From: Campylobacterales bacterium
Lineage (GTDB): Bacteria; Campylobacterota; Campylobacteria; Campylobacterales; SZUA-545
DNA: 12,175 nt
Reading direction: 5' to 3'
Assembly: GCA_025800305.1 (NCBI GenBank)
Contig: JAOXRY010000360.1
Location: 1 to 12,175 of the forward strand
Notes under the pieces: model-generated
Database searches by the model: none
The model's input: only the letters and a program-made list of their open reading frames with translations
What the model was told of the DNA's origin: nothing
Shown here: positions 1 through 6,088 of the stretch, one piece after another
Numbering within the stretch: the stretch's first letter is position 1
How the letters are laid out: the number at the start of each line of letters is the position of its first letter
Made by a program: the position numbers and the translations under genes

Positions 1-66
1 TTTTTCACTTCTATCCATTACCAGTTCTCTCACTTAAATGACCCCCCCCCATTCAATAAAAAGTGA
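1..66 (+). other. Left-edge open frame, possible 3' end of a gene
   Basis: A plus-strand frame is open from the first base to a TGA at 64-66 and reads through the C tract, giving a tail that ends in Asp-Pro-Pro-Pro-Phe-Asn-Lys-Lys. It could be the C-terminus of a gene lying mostly outside the window and converging on the PilZ gene. An alternative is a minus-strand gene starting at the ATG at 16-18 (Met-Asp-Arg-Ser-Glu-Lys, then the edge), with GAGAG about 8 bases upstream. Neither is long enough to identify, and the two readings compete. Confidence 0.2.
42..50. repeat. Homopolymeric C9/G9 tract
   Basis: Nine consecutive C on the plus strand (G on the minus) stand out in very AT-rich surroundings. 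In Campylobacterota such as Campylobacter and Helicobacter, poly-G/C runs of about this length are typical slipped-strand, phase-variable sites. Here the tract lies near the end of the plus-strand left-edge frame, or in the leader of a possible minus-strand gene starting at 16-18. A one-base change would alter the last residues of the plus-strand frame; it would not change the frame of the minus ATG, because the tract lies upstream of it. The run itself is certain; its function is inferred. Confidence 0.85.
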
Positions 67-67
67 T

Positions 68-73
68 ATTATA
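68..73 (-). promoter_or_regulatory. Possible -10 box for a leftward gene
   Basis: On the minus strand this reads TATAAT, immediately after the PilZ stop codon. A transcript from here would start near position 61 and carry the G9 tract in its leader before the ATG at 16-18. No -35 match is evident, and a TATAAT hexamer is easy to meet by chance in DNA this rich in A and T. Confidence 0.3.
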
Positions 74-74
74 A

Positions 75-1037
75 CTAATTGGTATTTTTAAAAGTTCTTT
101 TTGTGTAGTTATGTATTTCTTGAATAATGTCAATCTGTCTTTTTGCCATATATCCATCGATAAATACATTGTCAATAGTATCAATAGTATAAACTGCTTT
201 TGTCTCTCCAATAGTTTTTATATAACTAAGATTTACTGGTTTTTTTAGTTTATCGTAAAGAAGAAAGCCACTTTGTATAGTCTCAAAATTTATCTTAGAA
301 TTGTAGTGAAAACTGATTCCAGTAGGAGCCACATCATAAATTCTGAGTTTTCCCTGTTTTGATTCAAATTCTAAATCATCAGAGGGAACAAGCCTAATTT
401 CATCTCTTGTTGTAACTGTTACAGGAATAGTCCTAAGATCTCTTACATAAACAATTCTCTTATTAGCCTCATAAATTGTTCCTTCTATGGCACTTTTTCC
501 TTTTTCATTTGTTGGCAAAATATAGATATCTTTTCTAGCTTTTAAACTTATCATCTGTTTCTCTTCTAGCTCTAACTCTAAATGATCTTTCAAAACTCTG
601 TGAACCCTACACCCAGCCTTTAATGGAAGTCCTTTATGATAAACCAAGGTCTTTACTTTCTTAATTCTTGTATCAATAAAGAGTTTTAAAATTGCATTGG
701 CCTCTAGCCCTAAATCTCTCTCTCCATCAGGAACAATACTTTTAAAAGTTTCATGGATAAAAGTAAAAATAAAGATGGTTTTACTTCCAATCTCTCTATA
801 GTTTATTTGAATATATTTTCGTTTATATTTAAAGTAGCTAAGAGATAAAAAATGCTCTTTTAATGCTTTTTCATCTTTTACTTTTAATGTTTTTACCACA
901 ACATCAACAGCAAACTCTGTTGAAAGAAACTCAACACTTAAAATCTCTAAGAGCTGTCTATTGATAAACTCTACTTTATTATTTTCATAAACTATAACAC
1001 CGTTTGGGATATGGTTAAAAACTTCGTAATCAAACAT
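75..1037 (-). CDS. PAS-like / PilZ domain protein, probable c-di-GMP receptor
   Basis: A 320-residue protein with no signal peptide or membrane segment, so probably cytoplasmic. Residues 1-95 look like a small PAS-type sensor fold (Asn-Gly-Val-Ile-Val-Tyr near 12-17, then alternating strands), but this is a weak resemblance. Residues 140-205 resemble the YcgR-like N-terminal half of PilZ proteins, and 207-300 resemble a PilZ domain: an RxxxR motif at Arg211-Arg215 and an Asp-x-Ala-x-x-Gly motif at 235-240. The family consensus is [D/N]xSxxG, so Ala replaces Ser at one position. PilZ domains bind cyclic di-GMP and usually act on motility, adhesion or exopolysaccharide. The start is supported by AGGTGA a few bases before the ATG. 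The gene is transcribed divergently from lsrK across 113 bases. The output partner cannot be told from the sequence. Confidence 0.75.
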   Translation of the reverse strand: MFDYEVFNHIPNGVIVYENNKVEFINRQLLEILSVEFLSTEFAVDVVVKTLKVKDEKALKEHFLSLSYFKYKRKYIQINYREIGSKTIFIFTFIHETFKSIVPDGERDLGLEANAILKLFIDTRIKKVKTLVYHKGLPLKAGCRVHRVLKDHLELELEEKQMISLKARKDIYILPTNEKGKSAIEGTIYEANKRIVYVRDLRTIPVTVTTRDEIRLVPSDDLEFESKQGKLRIYDVAPTGISFHYNSKINFETIQSGFLLYDKLKKPVNLSYIKTIGETKAVYTIDTIDNVFIDGYMAKRQIDIIQEIHNYTKRTFKNTN

Positions 1038-1062
1038 TTGTCACCTTATTTTTATTATTAAA

Positions 1063-1068
1063 ATTATA
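1063..1068 (-). promoter_or_regulatory. -10 box for the PAS/PilZ gene
   Basis: The minus strand reads TATAAT here, 25 bases upstream of the PilZ-gene ATG, with the run TTTTTAG about 14 bases further upstream. This fits the T-rich, -35-poor housekeeping promoters of Campylobacterota. It lies in the 113-base divergent spacer shared with lsrK. Confidence 0.45.
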
Positions 1069-1110
1069 CTCTAAATTTATCTAAAAATCATATTAAATAT
1101 TTTGGATTAA

Positions 1111-1124
1111 TTTTTGTTTATAGA
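1111..1124 (+). promoter_or_regulatory. Possible promoter of lsrK
   Basis: The plus strand has a TTTTTG run at 1111-1116 followed two bases later by TATAGA at 1119-1124. This resembles the T-tract plus -10 layout of Campylobacterota sigma70 promoters. It lies 26 bases before the lsrK ATG. The match is imperfect and no -35 is obvious. No clear LsrR-type operator palindrome was seen in the spacer. Confidence 0.35.
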
Positions 1125-1150
1125 AATAAAAAGATTTTTGGGAGATTGCT

Positions 1151-2710
1151 ATGGAGTATTTATTAGCTTTAGATCTTGGAACTGGTAGCGGAAGAGCTGT
1201 TATCTTTGATACAAAAGGAAATCAGATCTCAGTGGGTCAAGAAGAGTGGACACATCTCAGTGAAGAGGGTGTTGAAGGTTCGATGAATTTTGACTGGGAC
1301 TCAAACTGGGAACTTCTAAAAAGATGTATTGCTAAAGCTCTTAGTGATGGAAATATAGACCCAAAGACAATAAAAGCTATAAGTTCGACAAGTATGAGAG
1401 AGGGAATTGTTCTTTATGATGAAGATGGAAAAGAGATTTGGGCAGTTGCCAATGTTGATGGAAGATCTTCCAAAGAGGTTAAATATTTAAAAGATAATTT
1501 TAAAGGTGTTGAGAAAAAATTCTATAAAGAATCTGGTCAAACATTTGCACTAGGTGCACTTCCTAGACTTCTATGGGTGAAAAACAACCGTCCAAATATC
1601 TATAAAAAAACAGCAAAAATCTCTATGATTAGTGATTGGGCTTTGTATAAACTTAGTGGTGAAATAGCTGTTGATCCTAGTAATGGAGGAACAACTGGAA
1701 TCTTCTCTTTAAAGAAAAGAGACTGGTCTAAAAAGATGGCAAAAAAAGTTGGAATCAAAGATGATATTTTTCCTCCTGTATACGAAACTGGCACAAAATA
1801 CGCAGAAATCACACAAGAAGCGTCAGAAGAGACAGGTCTAGCTCAAGGGACTCCTATTGTTATGGGTGGTGGTGATGTTCAGCTTGGATCTGTTGGTCTT
1901 GGTGTTGTAAAAAAAGGTGAGTGTGCTGTTCTTGGTGGAACTTTCTGGCAACAAATTGTAAATATGGATGAGCCGTTAACCCATCCTAAAATGGATCTAA
2001 GGGTAAATCCAAATGTGATCACAGGACAGTCTCAAGCAGAGGGAATCACCTTTTTCTCTGGTCTTATTATGAGATGGTTTAGAGACGCTTTTTGTTATGA
2101 AGAAAAAAATGAAGGTTTTCAAAAAGGAAAAGATCCTTACTCTATCTTAGAAGAGAAAGCAAAAGGTGTCCCTGTAGGCTCCCATGGAATTATTCCAATC
2201 TTCTCTGATGAAATGAAGTATGGAAAGTGGTATCACGCAGCACCATCTTTTTTAAATCTATCAATAGATCCAGAAGTATGTAATAAAGCTGCTATGTTTA
2301 GATCTCTTCAAGAAAATGCAGCTATTGTTAGTGCAGAGAACTTAGGAAAAATAGAAAAATTCACTGGTGTCTATATTGATAGTTTAGTTTTTGCAGGAGG
2401 CGGGGCTAAAGGAACTCTATGGGGTCAAATTTTAGCCGATGTTACAGGAAAAACTGTAAAAGTTCCAGTTGTAAAAGAAGCTACTGCTTTAGCTTGTGCA
2501 TTTGCTGCTGGTGTTGGTGCTGGTATTTACAAAAGTTTGGAGGAAGCAGGAACTACTCTTGTCCAGTGGGAAAAGGAGTTTACTCCAGACCTTGATAATC
2601 ATAAAGAGTACAACAAAATTAGAAAAAAATGGAAGAAAGCTTATAAAAAACAATTGGAGTTAGTAAATAACAAAACAACCACTTCTATGTGGAAAGCACC
2701 TGGACTTTAA
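1151..2710 (+). CDS. lsrK: Autoinducer-2 kinase LsrK
   Basis: LsrK phosphorylates the open form of autoinducer-2 (DPD) with ATP in the cytosol, trapping it and, in enteric bacteria, producing the inducer that releases LsrR. The 519 residues match the family over the full length (E. coli LsrK is about 530). N-terminal ATPase half: Asp-Leu-Gly-Thr-Gly-Ser at 8-13, Ser-Met-Arg-Glu-Gly-Ile-Val-Leu-Tyr at 81-89, Asn-Val-Asp-Gly-Arg at 101-105 and Gly-Gly-Gly-Asp at 239-242, whose Asp is the expected catalytic base of FGGY kinases. C-terminal half: Phe-Ala-Gly-Gly-Gly-Ala-Lys-Gly at 414-421 and the typical LsrK ending Trp-Lys-Ala-Pro-Gly-Leu. GGGAG lies 6 bases before the ATG. No lsrR, lsrACDB or lsrFG is adjacent, which is unusual. 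Transfer from another phylum is a reasonable guess, although base composition looks like that of its neighbours. Confidence 0.95.
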   Translation: MEYLLALDLGTGSGRAVIFDTKGNQISVGQEEWTHLSEEGVEGSMNFDWDSNWELLKRCIAKALSDGNIDPKTIKAISSTSMREGIVLYDEDGKEIWAVANVDGRSSKEVKYLKDNFKGVEKKFYKESGQTFALGALPRLLWVKNNRPNIYKKTAKISMISDWALYKLSGEIAVDPSNGGTTGIFSLKKRDWSKKMAKKVGIKDDIFPPVYETGTKYAEITQEASEETGLAQGTPIVMGGGDVQLGSVGLGVVKKGECAVLGGTFWQQIVNMDEPLTHPKMDLRVNPNVITGQSQAEGITFFSGLIMRWFRDAFCYEEKNEGFQKGKDPYSILEEKAKGVPVGSHGIIPIFSDEMKYGKWYHAAPSFLNLSIDPEVCNKAAMFRSLQENAAIVSAENLGKIEKFTGVYIDSLVFAGGGAKGTLWGQILADVTGKTVKVPVVKEATALACAFAAGVGAGIYKSLEEAGTTLVQWEKEFTPDLDNHKEYNKIRKKWKKAYKKQLELVNNKTTTSMWKAPGL

Positions 2711-2740
2711 AAAAAGAAGAGGTACTTTTATCTCTTCTTT
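2711..2740. terminator. Shared convergent hairpin terminator
   Basis: AAAGAAGAG at 2713-2721 pairs perfectly with CTCTTCTTT at 2732-2740, with an extra G-U pair and an 8-base loop. It lies directly after the lsrK stop and overlaps the stop codon of the opposing barrel-protein gene. On the minus strand the stem runs into seven consecutive T, a classic intrinsic terminator for that gene; on the plus strand the T-tail is only the end of the stem, so lsrK termination should be weaker. Confidence 0.65.
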
Positions 2741-3527
2741 AAAACCTTAGAACAACAGCTGCATTTAAACCTTTATTGGTTGTAGTTCTTTGAATATCAT
2801 AACTAACAAGGCCATCTATAACTTCTATTTTTTCCCAAACATAAACTTCTCTTCTATAACCAATTTTAAACTGTAGAGATTCATTGACTTTTAAGTAACA
2901 ACCAAAACCATATCCAGTACTTATAAATTTTTGTTTATCTGCTCCTAATTGTTCTTTTACCTCTCCTTTTAAAGGAACAGAACCAACTCCTATTCCTAGA
3001 TCAGCATAAGGTAAGAATTGATTGTCCTTCCATCTCTCTATCGTAATAATATAGTTATACCAAAGACTTGTAGCAGGGTCATCGTCCTTATCACCTTTTA
3101 AAGAGCCATACACTATTTCATGTCTATTTTTTTCAAATTCACCAAAACCTATCCTAGCTAGGTATCCTTTTGTTGTAAACTCATCACCTTTACTGGTTCG
3201 ATTAGTATAACTACCTGAATACTCATATTCATTTTGACTCTTATTATTTAACAAGGTTCCATATTCTATATAAAAATTTTTCTTTTTGCCTTGATAAGAA
3301 TCTTTTGAGTTTTCCTGATTTGGATTAATATATGTTACTTGTTGTTGAGAAGTATCTGCGGTATTTTGTTGATTCTTATTATTTTTATTTTTTTGAAGTT
3401 TAGCTTTTTCTAATTCTAACTCTTTTCTTTCTAATTCAAGTTCTTTTTCTCTTAACTTAATCTCAGCCTCTGTCATAGCACCATATGACAGTGAAATTAG
3501 AAATAAGAATACCACTGGTTTTCTCAT
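2739..3527 (-). CDS. Secreted coiled-coil / outer-membrane beta-barrel-like protein
   Basis: I do not recognise a specific family. The 262 residues begin with a Sec signal peptide (Arg-Lys at 2-3, hydrophobic core 4-14, probable cleavage around 15-17). Residues 19-46 form a highly charged helix of Glu/Leu/Lys repeats that should make a coiled coil. A polar Asn/Gln-rich linker follows to about 83. From about 84 to 262 there are alternating aromatic and polar strands (for example around 84-91, 119-130, 136-142, 155-165, 203-212, 217-229), and the protein ends in Val-Leu-Arg-Phe. A C-terminal Phe is typical of outer-membrane barrels, so an OmpA/OmpX-like 8-strand barrel is likely. The signal peptide supports the first ATG over Met18. 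AAGGGA precedes the ATG unusually closely and can pair with an upstream TCCCTT. It lies 77 bases downstream of gmhA and may be partly co-transcribed with it. Confidence 0.8.
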   Translation of the reverse strand: MRKPVVFLFLISLSYGAMTEAEIKLREKELELERKELELEKAKLQKNKNNKNQQNTADTSQQQVTYINPNQENSKDSYQGKKKNFYIEYGTLLNNKSQNEYEYSGSYTNRTSKGDEFTTKGYLARIGFGEFEKNRHEIVYGSLKGDKDDDPATSLWYNYIITIERWKDNQFLPYADLGIGVGSVPLKGEVKEQLGADKQKFISTGYGFGCYLKVNESLQFKIGYRREVYVWEKIEVIDGLVSYDIQRTTTNKGLNAAVVLRF

Positions 3528-3529
3528 TA

Positions 3530-3550
3530 TCCCTTATTTTTTGAAAGGGA
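3530..3550 (-). promoter_or_regulatory. Hairpin covering the ribosome-binding site of the barrel gene
   Basis: On the minus strand TCCCTT (3550-3545) is complementary to AAGGGA (3535-3530), with a 9-base A/T-rich loop. AAGGGA is the only Shine-Dalgarno-like sequence for the gene starting at 3527, so the hairpin would hide it. This could lower translation or make it conditional. The pairing is visible; a regulatory role is inferred. Confidence 0.4.
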
Positions 3551-3557
3551 GTTTACA

Positions 3558-3599
3558 ATGGAAAAACTTAAAGTTGATTTTGATTATGATTATTGGTAA
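3558..3599 (+). CDS. Doubtful 13-codon ORF
   Basis: A plus-strand ATG with AAAGGGAG seven bases upstream opens 13 codons encoding Met-Glu-Lys-Leu-Lys-Val-Asp-Phe-Asp-Tyr-Asp-Tyr-Trp, then TAA. It lies in the gap between two minus-strand genes. The ribosome-binding site is good, but the same bases form the anti-Shine-Dalgarno arm of the hairpin upstream of the barrel gene, which offers another explanation. No clear promoter or terminator was found for it. It could be a micropeptide, the remnant of a lost gene, or chance. Confidence 0.15.
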   Translation: MEKLKVDFDYDYW

Positions 3600-3604
3600 T
3601 GCCC

Positions 3605-4165
3605 CTAAAAGGCATCATCAATAATCTGGCAGATTGTGTGTCCTACAAAGATATGCATCTCTTGAATTCTTGGAGTGTCATCTGAAGGCATGATAAGATC
3701 TACATCACAAAAACCGTTCATCTTTCCACCACCTTTTCCACTCATGCCAATTGTTTTACAACCTATCTCACGTCCAAGATTCAGAGCAGAAATTACATTC
3801 TCACTATTTCCACTGGTACTAATACCAATTAAAACATCTCCTTTAACAGCTAAAGCCTCTACTTGTCTGTCAAAAACTCTGTTGTATCCGTAGTCATTTC
3901 CTATTGCTGTTAATGCAGAAGTATCTGTTGTAAGAGCGATTCCTGGAAGTCCTCGTCTCTCTTTTTTGTATCTTCCTGTAAGCTCTGCTGCTATGTGCTG
4001 TGCGTCTCCTGCACTTCCGCCATTTCCAAAAAGAAGAATTTTATTTCCTCTTTTCAAAGCTTCTACACAAACTTTACTAGCATCTGCTATTTGATTTTCA
4101 ATCGTCTCCATTGCTTGAACGGTTTTTAAGTGTCCGTCTAATTCACTTCTTATTAAATCAATCAT
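3605..4165 (-). CDS. gmhA: Sedoheptulose 7-phosphate isomerase GmhA
   Basis: GmhA converts D-sedoheptulose 7-phosphate to D-glycero-D-manno-heptose 7-phosphate in the cytosol, the first step to the ADP-heptose used in the LPS inner core. At 186 residues it is family-length and is a single SIS domain. It shows Phe-Gly-Asn-Gly-Gly-Ser-Ala-Gly-Asp-Ala-Gln-His at 46-57, the sugar-phosphate loop Ser-Thr-Ser-Gly-Asn-Ser at 116-121, and Arg-Ile-Gln-Glu-Met-His at 166-171. The expected metal and active-site residues are His57, Glu61, Gln168 and His176, a constant four-residue shift from E. coli GmhA (61, 65, 172, 180). Its ATG shares one base with the upstream yfaZ stop (TAATG), so translation is probably coupled. 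hldE and hldD, the later steps, lie about 5.5 kb upstream beyond the hydrogenase genes. A weak hairpin (ATGCC/GGCAT, 3599-3615) straddles the stop codon. Confidence 0.96.
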   Translation of the reverse strand: MIDLIRSELDGHLKTVQAMETIENQIADASKVCVEALKRGNKILLFGNGGSAGDAQHIAAELTGRYKKERRGLPGIALTTDTSALTAIGNDYGYNRVFDRQVEALAVKGDVLIGISTSGNSENVISALNLGREIGCKTIGMSGKGGGKMNGFCDVDLIMPSDDTPRIQEMHIFVGHTICQIIDDAF

Positions 4166-4746
4166 TAGAATACAAACTTTAGCCCAACATAAGCATTGTT
4201 ATTTAAAGTATATGTCTCTTTAATGTCTTTAAAATCCAAATCAACTTGTCTTACACCACCATAAATCATACCACCATCTATAATTTCAAAATCAGCTTCA
4301 ACTCTTGTTTCGTTGTAGTTTTTAAGATCTGAAAAAGAGAGAGATTCTGGAGCATAAGCGTAAGAACCTGTTATATAAGATTTTACTAGTAAAGGTAGTG
4401 TATAGATAACTTTAACTTTTAAAGCAGCAGCTCCTGCATTTAAGTCATCATTACCAACATCTGTAATTCTTGTTGCCATACCTTTAAGACCCATTCCAAC
4501 AGAAAGACCAGGGATAGCTGTAAGCCCCATAACCATCATCTGTCCTTCTACCATTGTTCTCATCTCTTCGTTTTCATCTTCTCCTTTAAGAAAACCAAAA
4601 GACTTATAGATCTTCGTATTGTTTGAGTATCTTTCATCACTATCTAGTGAAAACTCAATATCTTTTTCATTTAGATTAATATTTAATAGACTTTCCCCTT
4701 GAAGCAAACTTGCAACAACAAAAAGTCCAAAGATTATTTTTCTCAT
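4165..4746 (-). CDS. YfaZ-family outer-membrane protein
   Basis: A 193-residue exported protein with a Sec signal peptide (Lys3, hydrophobic 4-15, likely cleavage near 17-18). The mature start Ser-Leu-Leu-Asn-Ile-Asn-Leu-Asn and the following Glu-Phe-Ser-Leu-Asp match my recollection of YfaZ-like proteins. The remainder alternates short beta strands with a glycine-rich stretch at 74-89 and ends Gly-Leu-Lys-Phe-Val-Phe, the C-terminal aromatic typical of outer-membrane barrels. The function of YfaZ proteins is not established; a small porin is the usual guess. AAGGA precedes the ATG by about five bases, and a good sigma70 promoter lies immediately upstream, so this is the first gene of its own unit. 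Its stop overlaps the gmhA start by one base, linking a surface protein to LPS heptose synthesis. Confidence 0.8.
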   Translation of the reverse strand: MRKIIFGLFVVASLLQGESLLNINLNEKDIEFSLDSDERYSNNTKIYKSFGFLKGEDENEEMRTMVEGQMMVMGLTAIPGLSVGMGLKGMATRITDVGNDDLNAGAAALKVKVIYTLPLLVKSYITGSYAYAPESLSFSDLKNYNETRVEADFEIIDGGMIYGGVRQVDLDFKDIKETYTLNNNAYVGLKFVF

Positions 4747-4781
4747 TCTATTCCTTAAAATTTTTTTAAATTAAAGCAACC

Positions 4782-4810
4782 ATCATACCAAAGAATCTGG
4801 TTTTTTTCAA
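4782..4810 (-). promoter_or_regulatory. Sigma70 promoter of yfaZ-gmhA
   Basis: On the minus strand TTGAAA (4810-4805) is followed after exactly 17 bases by TATGAT (4787-4782), each one base from consensus. It is the best -35/-10 pair in the window. Transcription would begin near 4775, about 30 bases before the yfaZ ATG. It separates yfaZ-gmhA from the hydrogenase operon ending at 4851. Confidence 0.65.
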
Positions 4811-4850
4811 TCACTCTAAGGGATTATCTTTATAAATTTTAAGTTAAAAA

Positions 4851-5405
4851 TTAATTGTGTTCCATCTCTCTTTTATATGAAATATTTGAGATCTTTTTTA
4901 AAGTTACATCCTCATCAACACTTTTGATATTAATTCCTAAGGTTTTTAAATGTTCTAAGATCTTACTTTCCATTGTTGGAAGAGCTTGATACATTTCAGA
5001 GCTAAGTTCAAAAGTGGTGTCATCTGCCACTCTTTTAGGGACAATTCCTAGAACGTTTGTGTGGGGAAGATCTCCGTTCATCTCTATCATATTAAGAGTT
5101 TGAAGCATCTCTACTTCGTGGGCACTTCCTTGCCAGTTTACGTGAGCTGGAATCTTTCTATAATCAAAAAAATATACTTCTCCAGGTTTTGAGCTGTCTG
5201 TATCAATACAGTCAACAACAATCACCTCATCATAATCAATAATAAGAGGGATAAGTCTTTGGGCTAATGTCCCTCCGTCAATAATATCTAAGGAGACATC
5301 ATCACCTTGAAAACTATACTTTTGATCCATATAATGGACAAAATGAGAGCCCATGCCCTCATCTTGAAAAAGAATATTTCCAATTCCTAATAGTAGTATT
5401 TTCAA
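4851..5405 (-). CDS. hydD: [NiFe] hydrogenase maturation endopeptidase HydD
   Basis: HydD belongs to the HyaD/HybD (peptidase M52) family, cytosolic proteases that clip the C-terminal tail of the hydrogenase large subunit after nickel insertion. Visible features are Gly-Ile-Gly-Asn at 7-10, Asp-Glu-Gly-Met-Gly at 15-19, Asp-Gly-Gly-Thr at 43-46, and the nickel-sensing residues Glu16, Asp65 and His96, corresponding to Glu16, Asp62 and His93 of E. coli HybD. At 184 residues it is somewhat longer than HybD (164), with extra C-terminal residues after about 160. The start is TTG at 5403-5405, overlapping the hydC stop by four bases; it is forced because the Gly-Ile-Gly-Asn motif starts at residue 7 and no ATG precedes it. 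This implies translational coupling. In Wolinella the operon continues with hydE; here it stops at hydD. Confidence 0.93.
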   Translation of the reverse strand: MKILLLGIGNILFQDEGMGSHFVHYMDQKYSFQGDDVSLDIIDGGTLAQRLIPLIIDYDEVIVVDCIDTDSSKPGEVYFFDYRKIPAHVNWQGSAHEVEMLQTLNMIEMNGDLPHTNVLGIVPKRVADDTTFELSSEMYQALPTMESKILEHLKTLGINIKSVDEDVTLKKISNISYKREMEHN

Positions 5406-6079
5406 TGTTCTTCTTTATCGTGGTCTTTATCCCACTTATAACCAGAAATGATCGTATCCATCGCTCCAGTTTGCCCATGTACAGAATTAAATACTGCAAG
5501 GTAAATATGTACAGGAAGAAAAACAATAAAAAACCACATAGTAATATGGTGAATATCCCTCACCATCCCTAAGCCACCAACCCACACTTCGATAGGTCTC
5601 AAAAATCCGTAAACAAACCCGCCGATTCCTTCATGATATACGTGCATATGTAAAATCAGTCCTGTGAGACAAATAATAAATAAAGACACATATACACCAA
5701 AATATGCCATAAATTGTAAAGGGTTATAAATCCCTTTAGTGTGAGGGTGCTTATCAATTAAGAGATAGTATCTTAACTGTTTGATCCACACTTGTAAGCT
5801 ATAAGCATCCTTTACAGAATCTCTTTCTATCTTACTAAGGGGATCAAACAAAAATACATAGACTTTACCAACTACAACAGCAATTAGTAAAAATCCAAAA
5901 ACTATGTGCCAAAATCTCATAAGAGCATACATAAAATTTGTAGGATCAGGATTTGGCACAGGTGAAAAAAATGGTACAGCAATATAAAAACCTGTTAGGG
6001 TTAGAGCTAATATCGCAAAAGCTCTAATCCAGTGAGTAACTCTATACCAGTACGAAAACTCAAAATGTTTTTTAATCAT
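5402..6079 (-). CDS. hydC: Hydrogenase cytochrome b subunit HydC
   Basis: HydC is the di-heme b-type cytochrome that anchors the periplasmic hydrogenase and passes electrons from HydA to the quinone pool. The 225 residues contain four membrane helices at about 16-36, 52-76, 119-145 and 176-199. Candidate heme ligands are His16 (Thr-His-Trp in helix 1), His58 (Phe-Trp-His) and His177, His178 and His191 around helix 4, where Arg-Asp-Ile-His-His and Pro-Val-His-Ile-Tyr are typical of the HupC/HyaC family. The C-terminus is short, charged and rich in His and Asp (217-225). AGGAG, seven bases before the ATG, overlaps the hydB stop codon, and the two genes are nine bases apart. Confidence 0.94.
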   Translation of the reverse strand: MIKKHFEFSYWYRVTHWIRAFAILALTLTGFYIAVPFFSPVPNPDPTNFMYALMRFWHIVFGFLLIAVVVGKVYVFLFDPLSKIERDSVKDAYSLQVWIKQLRYYLLIDKHPHTKGIYNPLQFMAYFGVYVSLFIICLTGLILHMHVYHEGIGGFVYGFLRPIEVWVGGLGMVRDIHHITMWFFIVFLPVHIYLAVFNSVHGQTGAMDTIISGYKWDKDHDKEEH

Positions 6080-6088
6080 AATAGACTC

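Noticed and set aside
42..51. ATG running into the G9 tract on the minus strand as a phase-variable start codon
   Set aside because: All three tract lengths (8, 9, 10 G) reach a stop within about 14 codons, so no switchable long frame exists from this ATG.
1038..1150. LsrR-type operator between the PilZ gene and lsrK
   Set aside because: No inverted repeat of useful length was found in the spacer apart from general A/T richness.
1600..1812. Minus-strand open frame of about 70 codons inside lsrK
   Set aside because: It is wholly antisense to a strongly recognised gene, has no family resemblance, and is explained by the codon pattern of lsrK.
3675..3893. Plus-strand open frame antisense to gmhA
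   Set aside because: Low-complexity Pro/Phe/Ser translation with no recognisable domain, fully inside a conserved gene on the other strand.
4831..4848. TTTTAA-G-TTAAAA inverted repeat after hydD as a terminator
   Set aside because: The one-base loop and pure A/T stem would not form a stable RNA hairpin; it is probably compositional.
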